Under the pieces are notes generated by a model. It made no database searches. It was not told the origin of the DNA and worked only from the letters and a program-made list of their open reading frames with translations. This document shows, piece by piece, positions 48,837-59,555 of a DNA stretch of 64,000 bases. How positions within the stretch are numbered: the first letter of the stretch is position 1; each line of letters starts with the position of its first letter. The DNA is from Punica granatum (taxonomy: Eukaryota; Streptophyta; Magnoliopsida; Myrtales; Lythraceae). The position numbers and the translations under genes are program-made. Location of the stretch: contig NC_045133.1 of the NCBI RefSeq assembly GCF_007655135.1, positions 24,277,845 to 24,341,844 on the forward strand. Reading direction: 5' to 3'.

Positions 48837-50831
48837 ATGCTCAGATCAGTGATAAGGTTCTCCTAACTGTTAACTTTTCAATGATTCTCACTTTAATTTC
48901 TCCTCCTCCTCCTCGGCCTCCAACTGCCGGTTTCATTGTCCAGTTACATTCCTCCTTCTTGTCTCAGGGAGTTTAAGCCGAACACCGTCCGTCCTCTCGC
49001 GAATCGCTTGGCCTGTTACACTACCGGCGGTGGCGAAGGAAGGTAAGAGGAAAGAAAAAAAGCTACTTCTTCTGCTACCTTGCAATTTGCACGACACAAT
49101 AATGGATGATTCTGAAAGCAACTCTCACACTCTCTTTTATCCTTTTGTTTATTTTTATTTTTATTTTTATTTTTTATGAGTGAGATACTTTTTAAATTAC
49201 GACTTAGATGAGAGTAAGATTGATCATTTTAAAACTTTGTGATTAATTTTTCTGAGGCGCATTAAGTCGGCATTGTTATTACATGGGACTACCGATGCAT
49301 GGCTTTTTTTTTTTGGGTGAAAAATTCATTGGCATGGACATGATCCAAAATGTAGTTAATCAGCTATTGTAGTTGTTATGGCAAAAAAAAAATTACTGTA
49401 ATTGTCGATAAATATTGACATAATTGTTCTTTCATGCTTTACTTATTTAAAAAAAATCGTACTTTAACTTTTCAATGAAATCACGACATGTCTTTAGTTT
49501 TTTAATTAAAAATAATTAATTCTCATGCACACGTCTATTTATTTTGAGCTATCTTTAAAAATAGAAATGGAAAATGTCGGAATTGAGGGAGACACTGATC
49601 TCTCTTTCTTCCCCGATATTCCCTCATGTTACAGCTGTTCTTATGATTAATCTATTGGCAACACAAGAAAAACAGTGCAATATTTTTGAGTTTTTAGCGG
49701 AAAATCGCAGGTTGTTGTGCCGTAGATTTAGCCTCTCCCCGTGGCATCGCAAAGTCAACTTTCTCATAATTTCTCCTTCATATTTCATTCACAAAGTATG
49801 TCCGCGGCTAGTTGGAAATTGACTGGTTCAGGTTTGTTAATGATCGTTATCTAATGCGAATAAGTGCGTAAATAAAAGCTGCGATTGGACCCCGAAGTGA
49901 CCCACGATCAATCGATTCGGCCTAATAATTGACTCGATGGGACTTGGACGACACTCCTGTTCCTCGAGCATGCTTGTCCAATGGAGACACAATCTCCACG
50001 TTTAGTTATTCATTTCGTTTTCACAGGCTTGCAGGTAAGGTAGCCCTGGTAACCGGAGGAGCAAGTGGGCTCGGGAGGGCCACGGCTCATGAATTCATCA
50101 AAAACGGAGCCCGAGTTGTAATTGCCGACATCAACTCTCAGCTCGGGCCGGAGGTGGCGAAGAGTCTAGGCCCATCAGCCCTATTCGTTGACTGCGATGT
50201 CGCCAATGAGGCCCAAGTGGCCAGCGCCATAGACACCGCCGTGGCCCACCATAGAAGGCTAGACATCTTGTTCAACTGCGCCGGCATATCCGGCCCCTCA
50301 GTCCCACCAAGCATCGCAGACCTGGACCTGGACCAGTTTGACCGGGTCATGCGGGTTAACCTCCGGGGTATGGTTGCAGGGATAAAGCATGCCGCTCGAG
50401 TGATGGTCCCTTCTGGCTCTGGGTCCATCCTTTGTATGTCCAGCATCAGCGGGATACTAGGAGGTCTCGGCCCACACCCCTACGCCGTGTCGAAGTTCGC
50501 AGTCCCTGGGCTGGTGAGGTCGGCGGCAAGCGAGTTGTGCCGGAGTGGGATCCGGATCAACTGCATATCACCCGCCCCGATCCCAACCCCAATGGCAGTG
50601 GGCCAGATTGCGCAGTTCTACCCTGGGGCCACCCGCGAGCAGGTGGAGGGGATCGTTAATGGGCTTGGGGAGCTTAAGGGGGCCCACTGCGAGGAAATTG
50701 ATGTGGCCCAGGCCGCAGTCTACTTAGCCTCGGACGAGGCAAAGTATGTGACTGGCCATAACTTGATTGTGGATGGAGGGTTCACTTGCTTCAAAAATCT
50801 AAGTTTCCCTTCTCCTGATCAATTGGGGTAG
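48837..50831 (+). CDS. short-chain dehydrogenase/reductase, presequence-like N-terminus
   Basis: This is an NAD(P)-dependent oxidoreductase of the classical SDR family. My model has three exons, 48837-48856, 48968-49042 and 50027-50831, all GT..AG, giving 299 residues. Exons 1-2 encode about 31 residues that start MLRSVIREFKPNTVRPLANR, basic and without acidic clusters apart from two glutamates, like a mitochondrial presequence. The cofactor motif TGGASGLG lies at about residues 41-48, followed by an aspartate at the end of strand 2 (VVIAD, which usually means NAD preference). Catalytic Ser171, Tyr184 and Lys188 lie in SSISG..YAVSK, with an Asn in RVNLRG. The end VTGHNLIVDGGFT..FPSPDQ resembles AT4G03140 and the AT3G26760/AT3G26770 group. 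The substrate is unknown. Relatives such as xanthoxin dehydrogenase ABA2 are more distant in my judgement. Confidence 0.9.
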
Positions 50832-53800
50832 AATTGTTAAGAACTTTAATAATTTTTTGTTGATTAATGCTAAGAATACTTAACCTTCGAATGGCTGATG
50901 TCGTGAAAAATTCTCGGACTCGGAGCCCGTGCTCTTTGAGAAATTATTATCTTGTCAAATGTATTATGTGCTGTTTGTGCTCCTACTCTCTCACGTCATG
51001 CTAATGCCCATGATCTTGGCAAAAATATACAGGTTATGCCGCACTATGTCCTCCTTTGGCATGTTCTCATCATAGTTCGATATGGATTCTTCGAGGGACC
51101 GTAGATTTCGTACATTAATAAGTGGTAGTCAAAGTTGAAGGGCTAGAAATTCTTTTCACCCAACTCATAACATTGGGCCTGGCATGCCATTTGGACTGAG
51201 ACGAGCCCAAAAGAAGAGTCCTACAAAAGAAATGTCAATTGCCTCGAAGATACGAAGGTTGGTTCATGTATATGTAGGAGATACACATGTATATGGATAG
51301 AGGTTCCTGATTATCGGATAGGAAAAAACAGAGTCGGTCCAACCGATGAATTTATGAGGTTCCAATGGCCATGCTATGTATGTGGCTTAAACAAGACGTA
51401 GTCCATGGTAGAAATAAGCTCGGTGTAGTACATACATGATCCGAAACTATGTGCTGATTTGAAGGGAGATTCACATTGATCCATTTGGAATTAAGGCCAA
51501 CTAAAAATTTCTAATGGAGCCAACCTTGGTAGTGAATGTTTCTAAAATTATTTTTTCTGGTACTTCCATTCGAACTACGAAGGGGAACCATCTCTAGATA
51601 TAGCATGACACATTTTCTAATTGTGGACATGCTTACATGCTCTTAAACAAGACATACAATGCAATAGGATGAGGAGGAGGGTTTTATCATTGATGTGCGA
51701 TGCTAAATTCGACCAATCCTTGTCCAGCCAGTCTGAGGAATCGGGAGCAAACATTTTAACCCGACTGAGAGAGAGAGAGAGTCTGCAATCATGAACAGCT
51801 GTTTGTGGAGAATATATATATATATATATATACATATACCTATCTGTGTGTGTGTAGAGATTGGAAATGCAAAGATATGAAGAGATAGGAAGGGAAGATA
51901 GAGGACAGTGACCCGACCTTAGGTTTACGATCTCATATCCACCTTTAAATGTTTATCATCCAATTTGCATTTCGTAAGCTACTGAGTTGCTTCATCTTCT
52001 CAGATCATATTTTGCTATAAAGGCACTTGAATTAAATTATTTGTATTTATTGTGTGTGGGTATATATATATATAGATATAAATTATGAGGAGCTAGATTT
52101 CATTTTTCAATTAAAAGGTCACGAGATGTGCCACTCGCTTATTAATGAGACTCTGTCCCACCCCATAAGTTGCCCCTCAACTCAATAATCCCCTATCTTT
52201 CTTGGTTGCTTCATAGTTCCCCAACTTGTCCTAAACAACAAGCGCGTAGTGCATCGGGCATCGGGACAAGCGCCGCTGCACATCCGATAATGTTACTGCC
52301 TGGCACTGACGTGACGGGGTAAGTCCGAAGCGGCGCAGTCTTATCCTTCTGAACCATATAATTAAGATGCGATATTGGTTGTCCAGATGTATAATACGAG
52401 ACATATAATAATCATAAATATATGTCATTGCATAATTGTCTCGAAACTGGTGGGATCATTAGCGAAAAGGATAATGGCAAATGTATGCTCTCACTAACAT
52501 CAACATGTTTGGTATATTACATATAAATGGATGACTCTTATGTGGTTTAGAATCAATTTATTGATTCAAATTCCACATTAAATATGAAGTATATGTCTAA
52601 TATGTAGAATATCTATTTCCTAGGCACGCTTTAAAATTAGTTTTTTTTTCCTTTTTGAGGGAGAATTTATCTTATACCTCGACCAAACATGTTATATGAT
52701 GCTACAGATCAATAAGAAAATACTTAATAATATCCACAATAACCATTGTCCGTGTGAATACATCAAAATTATGTGCCTCACCGTTTGCCCATTTCATATG
52801 GCACAATGGAGGTATATATGTAGTCTTAAGGCTAAGAAAACAAGGTATTGAAAGCTATGTTTGCGATTTTTTAAAACTGAGGGGGCTGTATGTATCATAA
52901 TAAAGTAGAGGGGTTTAAGTGCAATTCCGGAAAGTTCAGATGACAAAAAACCTTAAATGGCACGGGTCCCACGGTTTGTCCACTTCCCATGTTCGGAGGC
53001 TCGGTTAACGGCTCTCTCCTGTCTCCTTCCACAGACATCCAATAAAAAATAAAAATTATTTATTCTACTTAATTATGTATAAGGATAAAAAAATTCTTAA
53101 TCACGAAATCTGATTTGATTAAAGTAGTTCAACATTTGCTTTTATTAAATGAGATTTCAGGTCCGAGTCTTGTGAATGACTTATTTTCTTAGTAAGTCGA
53201 CTCAACTCAAATTGGATTAATTGGAACTTTTTTTTTTGAATAAAATGGTGGATAGCAATAGATGCGATCTTGTAGCCCCCATTACGCAATGTTCGGCCCC
53301 TAGTGTTCAAGTCGCGAATATATCAGAAGAATTGAATAATTAGCGCAATAACTGATTTCATTAACATAACATTACCAAAGGCCCCACAGAAGCCGGTTTC
53401 TCCCAAGTCCAAGCAAAGACCACACTTCCGACAAATTTCTAAATATAAATGCATAGAGAGAATTTCACCTTGTGACAAATGAATTAGTAAGGACTAGCTC
53501 ATTAAACTCTAGATATCATGTTATACACCGAAAAAAACTTAATAAACTATAATTTCACTATTGTTATCGTAGCATAAGAATAATGAAAGTCAAATAATCG
53601 AAAAGGAGTTTCATTAGTGAAAAACGAACCGGAGATAGTGTTAAGTCGAAGATTTGTGTGATGACACCAATCACCGTTGTCCCTTAATAATTCTAATTCA
53701 GAAAAAAAAAGAAAGAAAAAGGGAAAATCCAGACCCTGACTGCGGTCGTCGCCCTCCTCCACATTACATGTTGGACACGTGTTGTGTCGTCGACACGTTA

Positions 53801-54538
53801 TCGTCAAACCGCCATTGTTAGAATTATCAATTGATTGACGATCGAAGTTTCACGTGAAGACGGAGAGAGACAATACGAAGACAGAGAGAGAGAGAGAGAG
53901 AGAGATCTTCATGTTTTTACGTAAATTAAGGAAGGAAAGAAATGAACAACCGTAATGACGGTTAAAGTTTAATCTCAAATTGCGGGTGTCGGAAAAGGAC
54001 AGTCGTCGTAAGATCGGAGTGGGGAGCTCAAGTGATCGATAAGTATAAAGAGGAGATCGAAGCATATATATGGTTAAACTTGATTAAATCGAATTCTAAC
54101 AGAATTATTCGTTGTAATAAATATCTACTTTCACTTAAACTAAAGATAAATGATATAATAAAGAGAGGGTAAAGCCGGAATATTCTCGTTCCCCGAGAAA
54201 AGCCAGAAATATTCTTCTCGGTTGTGGTCGAATAATTAATTATATGACAAGTGAGTGACTTGAGAATATAAAGTAATTTATATGCATACGTACTATAACA
54301 TAAAAAACTGAAGGCTGCATTACAGTCTTACTTGTTTTATACATAAAGATAAGACATTGTTAAGATCGGGGGGAAAAAATTGTTCCTAAAACCATTTCCT
54401 TGGAAAGAAAAATTAGTAATAATTACGTGGAAACAACTAGGAACCATGCATACAAAAACTTAAGAAGTTATTTTCGTATACATAAGAGAGGCTTGTCTCT
54501 CTCTCTTTTTTTTTCAATAGGAAAACGGGGCTAGCACC
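50832..54538. other. 3.7 kb gene-free intergenic DNA
   Basis: No gene is recognised. It contains a GA tract (51769-51781), a TA microsatellite (51811-51831), another near 52061-52074, and a GA tract at about 53884-53905. Open frames at 51617-51835, 52231-52428, 53119-53310, 53547-53807 and 53850-54065 are short and unsupported. Confidence 0.6.
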
Positions 54539-54733
54539 CTAAAAGACTAAGAAAAACAAGGACGGGGCGTGATGATCCCTACAAGATCTCATAACAGTAA
54601 CGAGCTTAAAACCATTAGGAGCATAAATAAGGACTTGTAGGCCGAGAGGCCAAAGGATGACACGTCGAGCAAGTCAATTTTCGCAGAAGTTTGCTTTACA
54701 AAACGCGTGACGAATCTGGACGACCCAATCTTT
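54539..54733 (-). pseudogene. decayed LINE RNase H-domain remnant
   Basis: One minus-strand frame reads DWVVQIRHAFCKANFCEN, a stop codon, then LARR and about 40 further residues to a second stop. This matches the C-terminal RNase H domain of plant non-LTR retrotransposons, where the pattern is W-x-V-x-I-x-H-x-x-R-E-A-N-x-x-A-D-x-L-A. The internal stop stands where the conserved aspartate region falls, so it is dead. No reverse-transcriptase domain or poly-A tail is seen nearby, so only a short fragment remains. Confidence 0.55.
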
Positions 54734-57589
54734 TTAGAGTAACCCCTTAAATACATTTGAATATGAATTTATTATGGACTTAAATATATTTTACGAGAGC
54801 TATATATATATATATTATTTATATATATATATCCCTGTCATTTTTGTCATGCTATATTTTATTTATACCGATAATAAAACAGGTAAAATAGATTCAAAGG
54901 GCTTGTTAGAGATATTCAACAGGTAATTTACAAACTCGAACATGGTGAAATATACGATTATATATATATATATATATATATGTATCACAAATAAAGTCAT
55001 ATTCAAATACAATTATAACATATATTTATAAAAATAAAAAATAAAAAGCTTCTTGAATGCTAGCGAGAATACAATATAGAATCTCTTGATCTATGGTGGA
55101 ATGCAGTGTTTTACGTTATACTTCCCTTGGTTGGATAATTATGTAAGCAACACTTTTATTTCTTCGAATATGTTAATATGTTATGAGCAAAAAATGGAGA
55201 AAGAAGCCGAACATAACTATTTTAATAGATAAAAAGAATATTATCGGGAAAATCAAACTGAGATGGTATCCTGATGCAGAAGTATCATTCTTTTTACGAA
55301 ACTAATAAGAGATCATGAAATCAATTATCCCTAGACAAACTTTTATATATCCTTTTATTCTTCTTTCTGATAATTTCTATATGTAATCCGAAAAAATATA
55401 GAAAAAAAAGCTATATGATATCATAGAGGAGACTAGAGAAGAGGAGTGGGATTTTGTCAAGATCTGAAAGTGAGAGGGATTGGACAAGTGGAAATTGAAC
55501 CAAAGAAAAATTTGAAAGCGAAGGAGAAGAAGGAGAAGAGAGGGGGTAGGTGGCGGTGAATTAGAAAAGATTCACGAGAAGCTTGGGAGAGTAGTAGCGA
55601 TTAATTGCTGAAATTGATACAACAATTTAAGTTCTCCTCTCTCTCTCTCTCTCTCCCTTTTTCCTCATCCCCATCAAAGAAATTTATTCGATTCCAGTCC
55701 ACGCTCTAAATTGCCATGCCCCCATGGCAAAGCTAGTTCATCCCCCCTACTAGGATTACGTTATCGGTACAGTCGTCCTTTGAACCGTTCATTTAGGGAT
55801 GGGATTGGAACGGTATATTAAAAAAGTATGTGGAGTTTACCGTGTGCGTAAGGGAGAAAAAGTATCGACTAGGGCTGTGCATGATTGTTTGATAGCGATA
55901 CTCGCAGTTGCGTGTAGCTAGGGATGCCCTTACAGCTGAGGATATAAACATGGCTCTTCGAAATGTCACCGGATCTTGCTACAACTTCAATTCGACTAGT
56001 TCATTATAAGATCGCTTCTTCAATAACTCGAGGATGAAAGACTCCCGCATCAGCAGTTCTCTTTCAGCAATTTTAGTAGGTCTTTCGGGATAGTTTAGTT
56101 TGCGTGCTGTTTGTGATAGGGGAGGAAGAACGAAGGAGAGCCACCGGTTGAGAGTACTTTGGATATATTAAATTTTTGCATTTAATTTCTTCCACCTTTT
56201 GGTCCCCCACAGTAATATTCCGAATTAACCCGATACACACATAGCTTATAGACCGTACTGCAAAATTCAAAATAATGCAAATATATATTTCATGATATAT
56301 AATTGGATATATTTCATGATATGTGATTGGCTGAATTGGATATATGTTCGAAGTTTGGGATACGATTGGCTCAGTTGGATTTACTGTGTGGTTCCACTAA
56401 TCATCAAGAAATTATGTATTTTGGCAAAAACAAAAAAGTAAAAGCTTTAACATTGAGTAGACATATGTATATAATTAACGAGAATTCAAAAAATAAGTGC
56501 TACTGATGAAAAATGGCATGGCAGGAAATGCACATATGAATAGATAAATGTCATTTTATGTTTTAAAAGCACGCGTATGAAAGGTTCAAGCAATTTCGAT
56601 TTCCATATATCCCTCATAAGTTTAGTTCCCAAAACCAAAATTTTCATTTGGTCGTTTCAAGTTATGTATTATATTTTCCGAGGGATTCATACAATGTTTA
56701 TCGGCAAGAGAAGAGGTAGTATTGCGCCAACAAAACGAAATTACTATTTATTACACATTTGAAGTGCCAGAGAATATGTCAAGCGATGCATCCTAGTTAA
56801 GTTTTTTTTTTTGGGGGGGACAAATTAGACGAAATGCTCTTTTAGTTCTAACAAGGAAAAATTCTTAAATGATTTTAGTGATGTAATAAGAAGGAACTAC
56901 TAAAATTGTAACAATTTTAAATATTTATATTGAAGCGACGAACACTCATTTTTCTATTTATTACCATCTGCATTAATTATATCAAAATCTACATTTTGCG
57001 CCTCATTAAAATAATTTACCTTGAATTGACTGTTCGCTTACTTGGCAATAATGGACACATTCATTAATTAGATCTTATTAATTTTCTAAAATTTCTATGC
57101 TGTTCCTCTTTTAGTATATGTAAGAGAGGGTGCAATTAGTAATTTTGGAAGAAAATGGTTCAATATCTATTAATGAATGAAAAAGAGAGGTTAATTACTT
57201 CCCTAATATTACTTGCTAGGCAAAAGGGGCAAAAATAGTGAACCCACCCCCTCCTTCCTCTCCCCTCACGGTAGATTAATTTGCCTTTTACTTTTAACAA
57301 TAAAGTGATCCATAGTACTAAAAAAAAGTGAGAACTAAGCCCTAGCTGAGTACATGGTTTATTCCATAACAGGTAATCTTTTGTGTTAATTGAGGTGTTC
57401 AAGTCCTTTAGAACGTCTCAATCATTTGATATGGCAGGATAAGCGAATTTCTTATTATTCTTTTTATGAATCGATCGTGTTTAGCAAATACTATAATTGA
57501 CCGTACAACGCAAGCATGCTATTAATTAATACTAATAAGTTTATGTCGAAAAAAAGGATACATAGACATATGTAAAGAAGTCTCTTCTA
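54734..57589. other. AT-rich intergenic DNA
   Basis: No gene is recognised. TA runs lie at about 54804-54830 and 54960-54980, and a CT tract at 55634-55655. Frames at 56073-56270, 56577-56762 and 57160-57402 are unsupported. Confidence 0.6.
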
Positions 57590-59030
57590 CAATGCAATGA
57601 GAGCTTCCCTTAATATTTCCCTTCTTTATTTATTTATTTACTTACTCGTTGAAAAAGTTCCCTCCGAAGATTTTACATTCACGCTAGGGCTTCGGTTAAT
57701 CATAAATGGCGTCTTTGACTGTAAAATAAGACCTGCTATCACAAGTTCCATTTCCGTAGAGACTTGTAATTAAAATACTGAACACCTTGTTTGTGATACA
57801 TATAGTGAAAGAATCACGAATTGTGACGCGTTAAAACAAAAGTTTGAAAACTAAGTAAAACCTATTTTAAATAACATGCGCTTAAACCATCCCTCCACAA
57901 TTCCCTTCTCAATTTATTTACTCGGTAAAATTCTGTGAGAAGATTTCACATTCTCATTATGAATTCAGTTAATCATAAATGATTTATTGAATTTTGAAAT
58001 GAGAAGTGTTCTCAATAGTTCAGTGCTTCTTATCGTTGAAGCCTTAGGCACAAAATGCTTTACTCGTGACAACGAGAGTAACAAAATCACGAGTTATGAC
58101 ACATTAAAACACAATTTTGAGAGGTCCAAGTTCAATTTGAAGTCTAGTAAAACCTTTCCTAACTGATATGTGATGAGAGCTTCCCTTCGCATTTCCCTTT
58201 TCTATATAATTTATTTCTCGACAAAATTCTATAAGAAAATTTCACATTCTCACTATGAATTCATTTAAGAAAACTAACTTCTTTGACCATATAATGATGC
58301 TTGCTCTCACGAGTTTAGCGCTTGTTAAGGTTGAAGACTTAGATGAGAAGTGCCTTACTCGTGGCACAGACAATAACGTAATCACGAGTTGTGGCATGTT
58401 GAAGCACAAGTTTGCTAGATCCAGCTTCAATTTGAAGTCCAGTAAAACCTCTCCTAATTAATATGCAATGAGAGCTTTACCTTAACATTTCCCTTCTCTA
58501 TTTATTTATTTTCTCAATAAAATTCGGGAAGAAAATTTCACATTCTCATTATGATTTCAGTTAATCATAAATGACTTCTTTGACTGTATAACGACTTGCT
58601 CTCACAAGTTCAAAAATTCTTGAGGTTAAAGCCTTAAACACAAAATATCTTTCTCGTAATACAAATATTAATAAAATCACAAGTTGTGACTCGTTAAAAT
58701 ACGAGTTTAAGATATCCAACTTTGATTCATAGTCTAGTAAAACCTCTTCCTACATGCAATGCGAGCTTCCTTTAACATTTCCCTCCTCTATTTATATATT
58801 GTTTTTTTTTCCAACAAGACTACATAATTAAGTTTTACATTCACTGTATTCAGTTAATCATAAATGATTATTTGAGTCACCAAAAAGGCTTGCTATCAAG
58901 AGTACAACGGCACAAAACAAACACCTTACTTACTCGTGATATTTAGAGTAATAGAATCATGAGTTCGATTTCAGATCTGAAATCTAATACAATCTTTTAT
59001 ATATATATATATATATTTTAAATAGATAAG
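57590..59030 (+). repeat. five-copy tandem array, unit about 290 bp
   Basis: Units begin near 57592, 57879, 58170, 58463 and 58757, each starting like ATGCAATGAGAGCTTCCCTT then AACATTTCCCTTCTC and TATTTATTTA. Each unit goes on to TTTCACATTCTCATTATGA, CAGTTAATCATAAATGA, TGCTCTCACAAGTT, ACTCGTGAYA, AATCACGAGTTGTGAC and AGTCTAGTAAAACCT. Copies are diverged by many substitutions and small indels, and the last is truncated. The array ends about 525 bp before the ICE1-like start codon. The open frames in it (58242-58461) are incidental. Confidence 0.85.
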
Positions 59031-59555
59031 ATGGAGCGCTAGTAAAACCTTAAAATTGCCGACATCACCCCTTCCAAATTAAGGATTGTTACAATAATTA
59101 AAAAAAAAAAAAAACAGAGAGAGAGAGGGAAGCTCTGTTCACGACATTGTGATTGTGCCCATCTTGTTTTCTAGTCCTTTTCCGTTGCATAGACGTACGA
59201 ATTTACCTAATAATTTCTGTCCTGTCCGTTACGAAGACAAGAAAAGTGAGTTAAAAGGGCAAGAGAGAGATGCAGAGAGAGCCCCACCCATGGCCAAGAA
59301 GCCAGCCATAGCCAAAGCTTCCTTCGAAGCAGAGCATCATAGTATAGAGAGATAGAGAGAGAGAGAGAGAGAGCGAGCAGTCATATACAGACAAGCCCAA
59401 CCTGCTGTCCCCTCCATTTCTTGTTCACCTCTCCTCCTCCTCTTATGCTCTTCTCTTTCATGCTCTGAGCTAACCCTTCTCTTCTTCCCCTTCTTCTTTC
59501 CTCTCTCTCTCTCTCTCTATCTATCTCTAGAACAGTGGGGGAGAGACAGCGAGAG
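59031..59555 (+). promoter_or_regulatory. ICE1 proximal promoter and 5' UTR region
   Basis: It contains a GA tract (59354-59373) and a CT tract (59501-59518) immediately before the coding region, as is common in plant 5' UTRs. No transcription start could be fixed. The 68-codon frame at 59149-59355 may be noncoding or a leader frame, but nothing supports it. Confidence 0.45.

Noticed and set aside
29929..49929. Starting the SDR at the ATG of 49929
   Set aside because: That reading runs through intron sequence. The acceptor at 50026/50027 and the upstream exons give a clean family-like N-terminus.
58242..58461. Open frames of 62 and 68 codons inside the array upstream of ICE1
   Set aside because: They are one tandem unit read in two directions; the frames are broken in the other units.
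59535..59555. Earlier in-frame ATG for the ICE1-like gene
   Set aside because: It adds only MGERQRE. The ATG at 59556 matches the family start better. Not excluded by sequence alone.
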